Shown in pieces: positions 51,797-61,253 of a stretch of 64,000 nt of DNA. Origin of the DNA: Stappia stellulata (GTDB lineage: Bacteria; Pseudomonadota; Alphaproteobacteria; Rhizobiales; Stappiaceae); the NCBI RefSeq assembly GCF_020176715.1, contig NZ_JAIVMF010000001.1, forward strand, positions 310,001 through 374,000, written 5' to 3'. The notes beneath the pieces are model-generated. The model was not told where the DNA came from, did no database searches, and saw only the letters and a program-made list of their open reading frames with translations. The translations under genes were made by a program, and so were the position numbers. Numbering within the stretch: the stretch's first letter is position 1; every line of letters starts with the position of its first letter.

Positions 51797-52416
51797 ATCG
51801 CGGCAAGCCTCGCTTCGGCCGCACGCGCCGCGGTCTTGCGCTTGGAGAGCTTGGCGCGCACCACCGCTTCGCGTTCGGCGTCGGCCAGCGCCATCCGGAT
51901 CCGCCGGATTGTCTCCCTCGAGCGCGGAATGAGAACCTTCTCGAACAGATTGACCCGGCGGGCGATCACCGCCTCGGCCTCTTCCAGCTCGCGCAACCTG
52001 CGCTCCGCCACGTCATGGGCGATGCGCAGCCGGACCACGTCCCGAAGCGCGGTCACCGCGGCATCGACCCAATGCGGGCGCGCCAGCCGCGCATAGGCGA
52101 CCTCGGCGAAGCGAACATCCTGCAACACGGGAAGCCGCGTGCCGGAGAGGTTCTGCACGGTGATGTCGACCGCTTCCACCACCACCAGCGCGTCGAGCCG
52201 CACTTCCTCGTTCGCGAGCATCGGCAGTTCGCGGGCGCTCTCCGCCAGCCGCGCCTCCAATTGCGCCCTGCACTTGGCCAGGTCGCTTCGCGCCTTGAGG
52301 CGTTCGGCAACGATCTGCCGGCGTTTCAGCTCCAGCGAGGGCAGGAACCGCTGGTACTCCGCGAGCTTGACGCTCTCATGCGACAGCACCGACTTGTTGA
52401 GCGAGGCGCGGGTCAC
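51793..52416 (-). CDS. ntpD: V/A-type ATPase central rotor subunit D
   Basis: This 207-residue protein is mostly two long helices that form the central shaft: SLNKSVLSHESVKLAEYQRFLP at the start and RVNLFEKVLIPRSRETIRRIRMALADAERE at the end, in parts. The NLFEKVLIPR motif is a hallmark of subunit D. The start is GTG at 52416 and overlaps the B subunit stop as GTGA. No separate subunit F gene is visible in the operon. Confidence 0.92.
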   Translation of the reverse strand: MTRASLNKSVLSHESVKLAEYQRFLPSLELKRRQIVAERLKARSDLAKCRAQLEARLAESARELPMLANEEVRLDALVVVEAVDITVQNLSGTRLPVLQDVRFAEVAYARLARPHWVDAAVTALRDVVRLRIAHDVAERRLRELEEAEAVIARRVNLFEKVLIPRSRETIRRIRMALADAEREAVVRAKLSKRKTAARAAEARLAAI

Positions 52417-53792
52417 GTCATCGCCTCTTCGCCTTCGCGAGACGGCGCGGCGCGGTCGCCCTCGCCCCCGGGAAAATAGCGCTCGACCAGGTCCTGCTTC
52501 ATCAGCAGTTGCTCGGTACGAAAACACTCCGCCAGCGTCGTCCAGCACAGATCCAGCACCTCCTCCAGCGGCATGGCGATGCGAATGTCCATGAAGCGGT
52601 CACGGAACAACGCGCCGAAACGCAGGAGCTGCCGGTCGTAGTCCGACAGGTCGAAGGCCATCGACTGCTTCTGCTCCGCGTCGCGCGCCTCGGAATAAAA
52701 GCGGATCATGGTGTTCATCACCTGGCCGTGGTCCTCGCGGGTCTCCTTGCCGATGACATGCTGCTTGAGGCGCGACAGCGACCCGAAGGGATCGATGGCG
52801 CCGCCGTGGAGATAGAACTGCCCCTCGGTGATATAACCGGTGTTGTCCGGCACCGGATGGGTCAGGTCGTTGCCCGGCATGGTGGTCACGGACAGGATCG
52901 TCACCGATCCCGACCCGCGAAAGTCGCAGGCCTTCTCGTAGCGGCGCGCGAGTTGCGAGTAGAGATCGCCCGGATAGCCGCGATTGGCCGGCACCCGCTC
53001 CATGGCGATGGAGACCTCCTTCAAGGCATCGGCGAAGGCGGTCATGTCGGTGAGCAGGACGAGCACGCGCTTGCCCTCCTCCACGGCGAATTTCTCCGCG
53101 ACCGCGAGCGCCATGTCCGGCACCAGCAGCCGTTCCACCACCGGGTCGGAGGCCTGGTTGACGAACATCACCGTGCGCGGGAACGCGCCGGCATCCTCGA
53201 ACTGCTGGCGGAAGAAGGCATAGTCGTCGAAAATCAGCCCCAGACCGCCGAAGACCACGACATCGGCGTCCGCCTGGATGCCGATGCGCGCGAGAAACGC
53301 ATTGTAGGGCTCGCCGGAGACGGAAAAGATCGGGATCTTCTGGCTTTCCACCAGGCAGTTGAAGACGTCGATCATCGGCACGTCGGTGCGGATCATCCTC
53401 GAGGCGAGGATACGCTTCATCGGGTTCACCGTCGCCCCGCCGATGGGTACGGTCGGGTCGGCGCTAAGATCGGGGCCGGCATCGACCGGACGCCCGCCGC
53501 CATCGAAGACGCGCCCCAGAATGCTCGGCGAATAGGTGACCTGCATGGCGCTGCCCATGAAGCGCACGGCGGCGTTGTTTGGCAGTCCCTTGGTCCCGGT
53601 ATTGACCTGCAGCGTGACCAGTTCGCCGTCGATCATGATCACCTGCGCAAGCGAATCGAAGCCCTCGGCGCCAGTGACCCGCGCGAGATCGCCCAGGCAC
53701 GGGCCGCCCGCCCGGCTGCTGCCGGAGGTGGCCACCCGGATCCGGATGATGTCGCCGACGATGTCGACGATACGCGTGTGAACCACCAGCAT
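52413..53792 (-). CDS. ntpB: V/A-type ATPase regulatory subunit B
   Basis: This 459-residue non-catalytic subunit has the ATPase fold without a functional P-loop (SVSGEPYNAFLARI where the catalytic chain has GPFGAGKT), the block VLVLLTDMTAFADALKEVS, RGYPGDLYSQLARRYEKA with the Arg finger region, and PGNDLTHPVPDNTGYITEGQ in parts. It is the first gene of the operon. The start at 53792 follows AAGGAA at good spacing. The 177 bases upstream, before the divergent riboswitch, should carry the operon promoter. Confidence 0.94.
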   Translation of the reverse strand: MLVVHTRIVDIVGDIIRIRVATSGSSRAGGPCLGDLARVTGAEGFDSLAQVIMIDGELVTLQVNTGTKGLPNNAAVRFMGSAMQVTYSPSILGRVFDGGGRPVDAGPDLSADPTVPIGGATVNPMKRILASRMIRTDVPMIDVFNCLVESQKIPIFSVSGEPYNAFLARIGIQADADVVVFGGLGLIFDDYAFFRQQFEDAGAFPRTVMFVNQASDPVVERLLVPDMALAVAEKFAVEEGKRVLVLLTDMTAFADALKEVSIAMERVPANRGYPGDLYSQLARRYEKACDFRGSGSVTILSVTTMPGNDLTHPVPDNTGYITEGQFYLHGGAIDPFGSLSRLKQHVIGKETREDHGQVMNTMIRFYSEARDAEQKQSMAFDLSDYDRQLLRFGALFRDRFMDIRIAMPLEEVLDLCWTTLAECFRTEQLLMKQDLVERYFPGGEGDRAAPSREGEEAMT

Positions 53793-53933
53793 GGCGTTCC
53801 TTTCCGTCGCGGTCCTGCACATCGGCAGACTGTCAAAGACCGGTGTCCGTCTTGCGTCGCCCCATGCTGCACTGCAACAGCTTCGCGAAAAAGATCAAGA
53901 GTGGAAATGATCAGGATCAATCGAAAATTGAAC

Positions 53934-53963
53934 TTGTCACGGCGAAGGCCGGCAGCCTAGCAT
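53934..53963 (+). promoter_or_regulatory. possible promoter of the cobalt transport genes
   Basis: TTGTCA (53934-53939) and TAGCAT (53958-53963) are 18 bases apart. Transcription would start close to 53970, where the cobalamin riboswitch begins, which supports the call. Confidence 0.4.
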
Positions 53964-53969
53964 CATCCG

Positions 53970-54155
53970 CGATGGTTCCGTGCGGCAAAGCCGATGCACG
54001 GATGAAAAGGGAACACGGTGCGGCGTACCCATCAGGGGCCAAGACCGTGGCTGCCCCCGCAACTGTAAGCGGAGAGCGGCGCCCACAAGCCACTGGTCCT
54101 TTCGGGCTGGGAAGGCGGGCGCAGCAAGGATCCGCGAGCCAGGAGACCTGCCATC
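53970..54155 (+). promoter_or_regulatory. cobalamin riboswitch
   Basis: This leader carries the conserved elements of adenosylcobalamin riboswitches in order: GATGAAAAGGGAA (from 53992), the core GGCTGCCCCCGCAACTGTAAGCGG, the B12-box region AGCCACTGG, GGGAAGGCGGG, and the closing GAGCCAGGAGACCTGCC (54136-54152). It precedes a CbiM-like and a HupE-like gene. No terminator hairpin with a T run follows, so control is likely at translation initiation. High cobalamin should shut down cobalt import. Confidence 0.93.
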
Positions 54156-54219
54156 AACTCCGGCGCAATTCGCGCCTTCCTCGAACCAGCGCACGGCGGG
54201 TGCGCTTGGGAGACATGAC

Positions 54220-54903
54220 ATGCATATCGAACCCGGCGTCGTCGACGGCGCCAAGATCCTTCTCAGCATCGGCACGGCAGCAGCAGCCATCGGCCTCGGC
54301 GCCAAGATGGCCTGGACATCCGTTCGCGAGGACGGCGGCATTGCGGCCCTTGGCCTGCGCTCGGTTGCGGCCACGGTCGCCGTCTTCGGCTTTTTCGAAG
54401 TGCTGCCGCACTATCCGGTCGGTGTGTCCGAGGTGCATCTGATTCTCGGATCGACCCTGTTCCTGCTGCTGGGCGCCGGCCCGGCCGCCATCGGACTGGC
54501 CCTCGGCCTTCTCGCGCAGGGCCTGTTCGTCGCGCCCTTCGACCTGCCGCAATACGGAATGAACGTGACGACGCTGCTCGTGCCGCTCTACGCCATGAGC
54601 CTGATCGCGCGGCGGGTCATTCCCGCACGCACTGCCTACAAGGATATTTCCTACGGCCAGGCGCTGGCGCTTTCCACCAGCTACCAGGCCGGCATCGTCG
54701 CCTGGGTCGGCTTCTGGGCCGTCTATGGTGGCGGCTTCGGCGCGGAGACGCTCGCCTCGATCTCGACCTTCGGCGCGGCCTATCTGATCGTGATCGCCAT
54801 CGAACCGCTGGTCGATCTCGCCATCCTCGCCGGCGTGAAGACCTTTCATGGCGCACGGCAGGGCTCGTTTTTCCCCAAGCGGCTGCACCGCGCGGCCGCG
54901 TGA
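54220..54903 (+). CDS. cbiM: energy-coupling factor cobalt transporter permease, CbiM-like
   Basis: This 227-residue membrane protein has the CbiM-type N-terminus MHIEPGVVDGAK, where the N-terminal Met-His coordinates the metal, and about six to seven hydrophobic segments, with HYPVGVSEVHLILGSTLFLLLG matching the conserved core in part. It is the substrate-specific part of cobalt uptake. The usual partners CbiN, CbiQ and CbiO are not adjacent. The start at 54220 is chosen over an out-of-frame ATG at 54214 because it gives the MHI N-terminus. The riboswitch upstream ties it to cobalamin synthesis. Confidence 0.85.
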   Translation: MHIEPGVVDGAKILLSIGTAAAAIGLGAKMAWTSVREDGGIAALGLRSVAATVAVFGFFEVLPHYPVGVSEVHLILGSTLFLLLGAGPAAIGLALGLLAQGLFVAPFDLPQYGMNVTTLLVPLYAMSLIARRVIPARTAYKDISYGQALALSTSYQAGIVAWVGFWAVYGGGFGAETLASISTFGAAYLIVIAIEPLVDLAILAGVKTFHGARQGSFFPKRLHRAAA

Positions 54904-54912
54904 CCTGACCAC

Positions 54913-54973
54913 GGTGGTGGCGGACGCCGTCGGGACCTCATCCCGGTGGCCTCCGCCACCGCCTCCCCGACGG
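54913..54973 (+). repeat. two mutually exclusive hairpins between cbiM and hupE
   Basis: Arm 54913-54924 (GGTGGTGGCGGA) can pair with 54952-54963 over 12 bp with one G-T pair. Arm 54927-54934 (CCGTCGGG) can pair exactly with 54966-54973. The arms are interleaved, so only one stem can form unless a pseudoknot is made. Confidence 0.4.
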
Positions 54974-55049
54974 TCCCGCGAGGGCCCGCCTCCATGCGGC
55001 ACGACCCATTCCGGGGTGCCCAGATCGACTTGAAAGAAGGATCGACCTT

Positions 55050-55640
55050 ATGACCAGACGTTTCCTGCCCCTGCTCGCCGCGGCCTCCGTCGCCACTGTC
55101 GCGGGCGCAACGCCTGCCCTTGCGCATTTGAACCCGGGCGAACACGGCTCGTTTGCCGCCGGACTCAGCCATCCGCTGTTCGGCGCCGATCATATCCTTG
55201 CCATGGTCGCGGTCGGTCTCTGGGCCTGGCAGATCGGCGGCAAGGCTGTCTTTGCCATTCCGGCCGCCTTCGTCGTGACGATGGTTGCCGGCTTCGGACT
55301 GGCGCTTGCCGGGGTATCGCTTCCCTTCGTCGAACCGGCGATCCTCGCCTCCGTCGTGGCGCTCGGGCTGCTGGTTGCGCTCGCCGTGCGGCTTCCGCTC
55401 GGCGCGGGTGCGGCGATCGTCGCGGTCTTCGCGCTCTTTCATGGCTATGCCCATGGCGGCGAGATCGGCACAGCGACCCAGGTCGCCTATGGCCTTGGCT
55501 TCGCGCTCTCCACGGCCGCGCTGCACCTCTTCGGCATCGCCATCGGCTGGTCCGCCGGGCAAATCGGCTCGAACCTGACCGTCAGCCGGGTGCTTGGCGG
55601 CATCACCGCCCTTGCCGGCGTGGCGCTCGCCGCCGGCTGA
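55050..55640 (+). CDS. hupE: HupE/UreJ family nickel/cobalt transporter
   Basis: This 196-residue membrane protein has a signal-like first segment ending in PALAHLNPG, the family motif HPLFGADHILAMVAVGLWAWQIGG with His and Asp metal ligands, and a second motif FALFHGYAHGGEI. About six helices follow. HupE proteins bring in Ni2+ or Co2+ by facilitated diffusion. Placement 146 bases after a riboswitch-controlled cbiM-like gene suggests cobalt as substrate and co-regulation by cobalamin. A terminator follows. Confidence 0.9.
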   Translation: MTRRFLPLLAAASVATVAGATPALAHLNPGEHGSFAAGLSHPLFGADHILAMVAVGLWAWQIGGKAVFAIPAAFVVTMVAGFGLALAGVSLPFVEPAILASVVALGLLVALAVRLPLGAGAAIVAVFALFHGYAHGGEIGTATQVAYGLGFALSTAALHLFGIAIGWSAGQIGSNLTVSRVLGGITALAGVALAAG

Positions 55641-55669
55641 TCGCGTCCCGATCTTCGGGTCCACCATCT

Positions 55670-55710
55670 TGCCGCGGGCCGACATGCCGTCGCCCGCGGC
55701 AGTTTCATTT
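55670..55710 (+). terminator. terminator hairpin after hupE
   Basis: TGCCGCGGGC (55670-55679) pairs exactly with GCCCGCGGCA (55692-55701) with a 12-base loop, followed by GTTTCATTT. It lies between the convergent hupE and nucleotide cyclase genes. Confidence 0.65.
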
Positions 55711-57588
55711 GTCGTCCGGAAGAGCCCCGAGCAGCTCGAACACCGGCACCGGTTCCTCATACCCCTTGATCGCAGTCTCTCCGGCGCTCCTGAAGCGGAA
55801 GCGACCCTCTAGCCGCGCCTTCATGTCCTCACTGACGAGGATCGAGGTCCCCAGGTCGCGGTTGAGCCCTTCCAGCCGCGAGGCAAGGTTCACCGTATTG
55901 CCCAGCGCGGTGTAATTCATCCGGTCGGAGCTGCCGACATTGCCGATGATCGCCTGCCCGCAGTGAATGCCGATGCGCGTGCGCACTCTTTTGTCACCCG
56001 CGTCCACCCAGCCGCTCGTCAGGGCCGAGGTTTCTGCGATGATCTCCAGGGCGGCGGCGCAGGCCTTGGCGGGATGATCCTGCGTCGCCATCGGCGCATT
56101 CCAGAACGCCATGACGGAATCGCCGATGTATTTGTCGATGGTCGCCCCATGCGCCTGCAGGATCTGCGTCACGCGCTCGAAGTATTGCGACATCCGCAGC
56201 ATCACCTCTTCCGGCTCCAGATGCGACGACATCGCCGTGAAGTTTTCCAGGTCCATGAAGCAGACCGTTACCTCGCGCCGCTCGCCGCCCAGAACCGGCG
56301 GCGTTTCGCTGGCAACCAGCTGGCGCACCAGCGTCTTCGGCGCATAGAGCGAGAACATCGAGAGACTGCGGCGCATCCGCTCCATCGCCCGCTGCAGCAG
56401 GTCGACCTCGCGGATCACCGAGCCTGAGGGGATTTCGCGGTCGAGCTCGAACCGGCCGATCCGCTCCGCCGCCTCGCCCAGCGCGTGGATCGGCCGGGAA
56501 ATCCGCCGCGACACCAGCCAGATCAACGGGATGCTCGCAAGCACGATCAGCAGCGAGACGAGGAAGGTGCGCTGTGACACATCCTCGATCGGGCCGACGA
56601 CGGCGGCGCGCGGCATCGCCACGACGAGATTTTCCGCCGCTCCGCCGCCCAGGTCGACCGGGTTCCGCCGCACCAGCCAGGCGTGACCTCCCACATCCAC
56701 CTTCAGCGCACGCAGCAGCGGGTCCCCCGCGAGGCGGGTGACGAGATGTTCCAGTTTTTCCCGCCTGTCGCCGGAAGCGTCCGCGTCGCCGGCGGCACCG
56801 CGCGGCGCGAGCTTGGAATGGGTCAGGATCCGGCCATCATCGTGAAACAGGGCGACAACGCCGTCGCGCGCCTGCGGCACGGCATCGAGAAAGGCGGTCA
56901 GTTCATCCAGCGTCACATCCACCCCGACGACGCCCTGCTCGAAGCGCCGCGCGACGCTGACCCCGAGCTTCGTCGACATGGCGAAATGATAGACGTCCGT
57001 GCGCACGACCTCGTCGGTCCCGCGCGCGAGTTCGTACCAGGGGCGTCCGCGCGGGTCGTAGTCGTTTTCCGGAGTGAAGCGGGTGGCGAGGATGCCGCCC
57101 TGCGCATCCAGGAACCGCACGAGCGCGAGCGGTTTGGCGCGGCCGGAGCGCAGGATCACCGTTTCCTGATAGGCAGTATCGGGCGGGGCGCCCCTGTCCG
57201 ACATCACCTCTGCCGTCCGGTGCGCCGCCGAGGCGACCTGATAGTGATCGCCCTGCTCGAAACCGACGAACACGGAGGACGCTTGCGGCATCTCGCGCAG
57301 CAGCGACACCATATGCGCGCGCAGCGGATGTCCGGCGTAGCTTGGCGGCTCGTTCAGCGACAGCCAGAAGCGCGACTGGCGCACGGTGCTGTCAATGGGT
57401 TCGACCAGGGCGGAAATCCGCAGGTCGATTGTTTCCAGCGCCCGGTCCATCAGGACGGTCGCCGCGAGTTCCGCGTTTTTCGCGTTCTGCCCGTGGGTAT
57501 AGGAGATGATCGCGCCCGCAAGACCGACGGCAATCACAAGCGTGATCGTGAAGATGCTCGGGGCTATGGCGATGCGCGCGCGGGTCAT
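55705..57588 (-). CDS. class III adenylate/guanylate cyclase with Cache and HAMP domains
   Basis: This 627-residue membrane signalling enzyme has an N-terminal transmembrane helix (about 8-30), a large periplasmic Cache-like sensor (to about 320, with the DPRGRPWYELA segment typical of Cache domains), a second transmembrane helix (FLVSLLIVLASIPLIWLVS), a HAMP linker (RISRPIHALGEAAERI) and a C-terminal class III cyclase domain with CFMDLENFTAMS (metal Asp), YIGDSVMAFWNAP (second metal Asp) and ALGNTVNLASRLEGLN. It should make cAMP in response to an external ligand. The start at 57588 lacks a clear ribosome site, and a TTG at 57609 is possible. Confidence 0.92.
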   Translation of the reverse strand: MTRARIAIAPSIFTITLVIAVGLAGAIISYTHGQNAKNAELAATVLMDRALETIDLRISALVEPIDSTVRQSRFWLSLNEPPSYAGHPLRAHMVSLLREMPQASSVFVGFEQGDHYQVASAAHRTAEVMSDRGAPPDTAYQETVILRSGRAKPLALVRFLDAQGGILATRFTPENDYDPRGRPWYELARGTDEVVRTDVYHFAMSTKLGVSVARRFEQGVVGVDVTLDELTAFLDAVPQARDGVVALFHDDGRILTHSKLAPRGAAGDADASGDRREKLEHLVTRLAGDPLLRALKVDVGGHAWLVRRNPVDLGGGAAENLVVAMPRAAVVGPIEDVSQRTFLVSLLIVLASIPLIWLVSRRISRPIHALGEAAERIGRFELDREIPSGSVIREVDLLQRAMERMRRSLSMFSLYAPKTLVRQLVASETPPVLGGERREVTVCFMDLENFTAMSSHLEPEEVMLRMSQYFERVTQILQAHGATIDKYIGDSVMAFWNAPMATQDHPAKACAAALEIIAETSALTSGWVDAGDKRVRTRIGIHCGQAIIGNVGSSDRMNYTALGNTVNLASRLEGLNRDLGTSILVSEDMKARLEGRFRFRSAGETAIKGYEEPVPVFELLGALPDDK

Positions 57589-57663
57589 GCGCAAGGAAGT
57601 GCCAGACAATTGTCAGGTGCGCAATCGGCAATCAATGCGCGACAGGCCGCCGCAAAGCGCCGC

Positions 57664-58470
57664 TCAATCGCCCGCGTCGCGCCGCGCGATCCAGTCGTGA
57701 TCGGGATGGTTCTTGAACCGCCATTTGCGCAGCGGCCCCGCCATGACGTTCAGATAGTACATCTCGTAGCCATGTGGCGCGCCGCAGGGGTGATGCCCTT
57801 TGGGGACGAGCACGACATCGCCGTCGGAAACCGCCATCGTCTCGTCGAGCGATCCGTCCTCGGTGAACACCCGCTGGAATCCGAATCCGCTCGCCGGATC
57901 GAGCCGGTGATAATAGGTCTCCTCCAGATAGGTCATCTCCGGAAAGGCATCCTCGTCGTGCCGGTGTGGTGGATAGGACGACCAGTTGCCGGCCGGCGTG
58001 AACACCTCCGTCACCAGCAGGCTGTCGGCGATATCCTTATCCTCCATCGCGATTGGGTGTATGTAACGCGTGTTCGCCCCCTTGCCGCGCTCCTCGAAGC
58101 CGATGTCCTCAATGCGCCGGGCAGTGTGACCGCCGTGGCCGGGCGCGGTGCAGACCGCAAGCGTGCAGGGCGTGGTGGCGCTTGCCCGCCAGGCGCTGTC
58201 GTTGGGTACATAGAGACAATGCGGCTTGGTCTTCTCGAATACGCTCATCCGCTCGCCCATTTCGCCGAAGGGCGTTCCACCGGCCTCGATCTCCGCCTTG
58301 CCCTCCACAAGCACCAGGATCGCCTCGCGGTCCCCGGTGGCCTCCTCGGCCGTTTCCCCAGGCTGAAGCCTGTAGAGCGAAAAGCCGACGTAGCCCCAGC
58401 CCGCAGTTTCCGGGGTGATCTCATGCAGCTTGCCTCGGATTCCCTTCGGCTTCACCAGCAGCTTCGACAT
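57664..58470 (-). CDS. iolB: 5-deoxy-glucuronate isomerase IolB
   Basis: This 268-residue cupin enzyme converts 5-deoxy-glucuronate to 2-deoxy-5-keto-gluconate in myo-inositol breakdown. It has NWSSYPPHRHDEDAFPEMTYLEETYYHR in family-typical form with the metal-binding His and Glu residues, and the second block VLVPKGHHPCGAPHGYEMYYLNVMAG in parts. The start at 58470 gives MSKLLVKPKG. It is last in iolC-D-E-B, 4 bases after iolE. Confidence 0.93.
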   Translation of the reverse strand: MSKLLVKPKGIRGKLHEITPETAGWGYVGFSLYRLQPGETAEEATGDREAILVLVEGKAEIEAGGTPFGEMGERMSVFEKTKPHCLYVPNDSAWRASATTPCTLAVCTAPGHGGHTARRIEDIGFEERGKGANTRYIHPIAMEDKDIADSLLVTEVFTPAGNWSSYPPHRHDEDAFPEMTYLEETYYHRLDPASGFGFQRVFTEDGSLDETMAVSDGDVVLVPKGHHPCGAPHGYEMYYLNVMAGPLRKWRFKNHPDHDWIARRDAGD

Positions 58471-58474
58471 CGCT

Positions 58475-59398
58475 TCAGTCTCCCTTGCCGTGGGTGGCCG
58501 GTCCGGCATCCAGACCGGTGGCACGGGCCATCTCGCGCAGCGCCTTGAGGCCCATCGACTGGTAGGTGACCGGATCGCGCACCTCCGGGTCCTGCTCGGC
58601 CTCGATCACCAGCCAGCCGGAATAGCCATGCTCCGCCGCGATCTTCAGGACCGGCTCGAAGTCGACGGCCCCGTCGGGATCGCCCGGCACGGTAAAGACG
58701 CCGCGGCGCACGCCTTCCAGAAAACTCAGGCCCTCGTTGCGCACCTCGGCCATGATCCCGGGCCGGATGTTCTTGGCATGGAGATGCGACACGCGCCCCA
58801 TATGCTTGCGGGCAAGCGCTTCCGGATCGCCCCCGCCGAAGAACGCGTGGCCGGTGTCGAGCAGGAGCCGCGTCGCCGGCCCGGTCAACTCCATCAGCCG
58901 GTCGATCTCCGCCTCGCTCTCCACCACCGTTCCCATGTGGTGATGATAGACGAGCGGCACGCCCTCGGCGGCGCAATGGGCCGCCACCTGTTCGAGGTCG
59001 GCACAGAAGGCCGCGAAACGCTCCGGGTCCAGCTTCGGGCGGTCGTTGACCGGCACGCCGTCGTCGCCGTGGATCGCGTTGGAGGTCTCGCAGGCGATCA
59101 GCACCGGGCATCCCATCGCCTTCAGCCGCGTCAGATGCGGGCCGATGGCGCGGATCTCCTCCTCGACCGAGCGCGTCAGCAGATTGAGCGAGTACCAGGC
59201 GGAAACGAAGCGCAGTCCATGCGGCTTGAGCACGGCGGCAAGCTCTTGCGGATCGGCGGGAAACTTGTGCCCGTTCTCGATGCCGTCGAAGCCGATCCGC
59301 GCGGCGTCGGAAAGGCACGTCTCAAGCGGAATATGCGCTCCCAGGGTCTGGTCATCGTCGTTCGACCAGGCAATCGGGTTGGTGCCGTAAAGGATCAT
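58475..59398 (-). CDS. iolE: myo-inosose-2 dehydratase IolE
   Basis: This 307-residue xylose-isomerase-like TIM barrel dehydrates 2-keto-myo-inositol to a trihydroxycyclohexanedione. It starts [19 protein letters not shown] and has metal-site residues in [26 protein letters not shown] and [10 protein letters not shown], all typical of IolE. The gene lies 25 bases after iolD and directly before iolB. Confidence 0.93.
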   Translation of the reverse strand: MILYGTNPIAWSNDDDQTLGAHIPLETCLSDAARIGFDGIENGHKFPADPQELAAVLKPHGLRFVSAWYSLNLLTRSVEEEIRAIGPHLTRLKAMGCPVLIACETSNAIHGDDGVPVNDRPKLDPERFAAFCADLEQVAAHCAAEGVPLVYHHHMGTVVESEAEIDRLMELTGPATRLLLDTGHAFFGGGDPEALARKHMGRVSHLHAKNIRPGIMAEVRNEGLSFLEGVRRGVFTVPGDPDGAVDFEPVLKIAAEHGYSGWLVIEAEQDPEVRDPVTYQSMGLKALREMARATGLDAGPATHGKGD

Positions 59399-59423
59399 GA
59401 CAATCGCCCTGCTCCGCCGCCCG

Positions 59424-61253
59424 TCAGTTCGAGGACCGGCGCTGTTTCAAAATGGTTTCATAGTGGCCGCGCGCGTCGCGCACCCTTGCCTGCCCGGAGA
59501 CCTCCGGCACCGCGACATCCCACCAATGACCGCCGGCGTCGGTGGAGGCGAGCGGGTCGGTGTCGATCACGATGACATGGCTGCGCGTCGAGGCGCGCGC
59601 CCGTACCAGCGCCTCTTCCAGCGACGCAATGCCGTCGACCTTTTCGGCAATCGCACCCATGGATGCGGCATGTGCGGCGAAGTCGATGTCGCTCGGGGTC
59701 ACGTGACGCGCCGTATCGAGCAGATTGTTGAAGCTCTCGCCGCCGGTCGCGACCTGCAGACGGTTGATGCAGCCAAAGCCGCGGTTGTCGAGCAGGACAA
59801 CGATGATCTTGAGGCCGAGCATCACCGAGGTGGCGAGTTCGGAATTCATCATCATGTAGGAGCCGTCGCCGACCATCACGACGACCTCGCGGTCGGGACA
59901 CGCCATTTTGGCCCCAAGCCCACCGGCGATCTCGTAGCCCATGCAGGAGTAGCCGTATTCCATGTGATAGCCGCCGGGTCGGGCCGCCTTCCACAGTTTG
60001 TGCAGCTCTCCGGGCAGGCCGCCGGCCGCCCCGAGCACGACCGCAGCGTCGTCGAGGCCGCGCTGGACCGCGCCGATCACCTGCGCATCGCTCGGCAGGT
60101 CATTGCCCCGGGGTGCGGCGGTGACCGCCGCAACGGCGGCCATCCAGCTGTCCTTGAGCGCGGCATCCGGCGCCGGGGCAGAATAGTCGCCAAGCGCCGC
60201 GCCCAGGTCTTCCAGTCCGCTGCGCGCATCCGCGACCAGCGCCAGCGCGTCGTGTTTCGCCGCGTCATAGGCGGCGACGTTGAGGCACAACAGCCGGCAG
60301 GCCGGGTTCTTGAAGAGCGCCCAGGAGCCGGTGGTGAAATCCTGCAACCGCGTGCCGACGGCAATCACCAGATCGGCCCGTTCCGCGATATCGTTCGCGC
60401 TCGCCGCTCCCGTGACGCCGATGGCGCCGAAATTGAGCGGATGGTCGAAGGCGAGCGCCGATTTTCCGGCCTGGGTTTCGGCAACCGGGATGCCGTGGCG
60501 TTCGGCGAAGCCACGCAGCGCCTCGCAGGCACCGGAATAATGCACCCCGCCGCCGGCAATGATCAGCGGCGTCTTCGCCGCCTTGATCGCCTGTGCCGCC
60601 TCCAGGAGTTCCGTAACATCGGCGCGCGGCCGGCGCACCCGCCACACGCGCTCCTCGAAAAACGTCACCGGCCAGTCGAAGGCCTCCGCCTGCACGTCCT
60701 GGCAAAACGCCAGCGTCACCGGGCCGCAATCGGCCGGGTCGGTAAAGACGCGCATGGCGCGCGGCAGCGCGCTCAAAAGTTGTTCGGGACGCTGGATGCG
60801 GTCGAAGTAGCGGCTGACGGGCCGAAAGCAGTCGTTGGCGGAAACGGTGCCGTCGTCAAAATCCTCGACTTGCTGCAGCACCGGGTCGGGCGCGCGGTTG
60901 GCGAAGACATCGCCCGGAACGAAGAGCACCGGCAGCCGGTTGACATGCGCAAGCGCCGCCGCCGTGACCATGTTGGTCGCGCCGGGGCCGATAGAGGTGG
61001 TCACGGCCATCGCCTGCCGGCGGTTCCTTGCCTTGGCGAAGGCAATCGCGGCATGCGCCATGCCCTGCTCGTTGTGCCCGCGCCAGGTCGGAAAGGCGTC
61101 GCCCGCCTGCTGAAGCGCCTCTCCCAGTCCGGCGACATTGCCGTGACCGAAGATCGCCCAGCATCCGGGGATCAACCGTTCGCCATCGCCGTTTTTCTGC
61201 GCGGCGAGATAGCGCACCATGGCCTGTGCCGCTGTCAGGCGGATCGTCGTCAT
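59424..61253 (-). CDS. iolD: THcHDO hydrolase IolD (TPP-dependent)
   Basis: This 609-residue thiamine-diphosphate enzyme cleaves the ring of 3D-(3,5/4)-trihydroxycyclohexane-1,2-dione to give 5-deoxy-glucuronate. It shows [16 protein letters not shown] at the start, [12 protein letters not shown], the TPP Glu region near [21 protein letters not shown], and the C-terminal TPP/Mg motif [20 protein letters not shown]. The ATG at 61253 overlaps the iolC stop, giving tight coupling. Confidence 0.95.
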   Translation of the reverse strand: MTTIRLTAAQAMVRYLAAQKNGDGERLIPGCWAIFGHGNVAGLGEALQQAGDAFPTWRGHNEQGMAHAAIAFAKARNRRQAMAVTTSIGPGATNMVTAAALAHVNRLPVLFVPGDVFANRAPDPVLQQVEDFDDGTVSANDCFRPVSRYFDRIQRPEQLLSALPRAMRVFTDPADCGPVTLAFCQDVQAEAFDWPVTFFEERVWRVRRPRADVTELLEAAQAIKAAKTPLIIAGGGVHYSGACEALRGFAERHGIPVAETQAGKSALAFDHPLNFGAIGVTGAASANDIAERADLVIAVGTRLQDFTTGSWALFKNPACRLLCLNVAAYDAAKHDALALVADARSGLEDLGAALGDYSAPAPDAALKDSWMAAVAAVTAAPRGNDLPSDAQVIGAVQRGLDDAAVVLGAAGGLPGELHKLWKAARPGGYHMEYGYSCMGYEIAGGLGAKMACPDREVVVMVGDGSYMMMNSELATSVMLGLKIIVVLLDNRGFGCINRLQVATGGESFNNLLDTARHVTPSDIDFAAHAASMGAIAEKVDGIASLEEALVRARASTRSHVIVIDTDPLASTDAGGHWWDVAVPEVSGQARVRDARGHYETILKQRRSSN

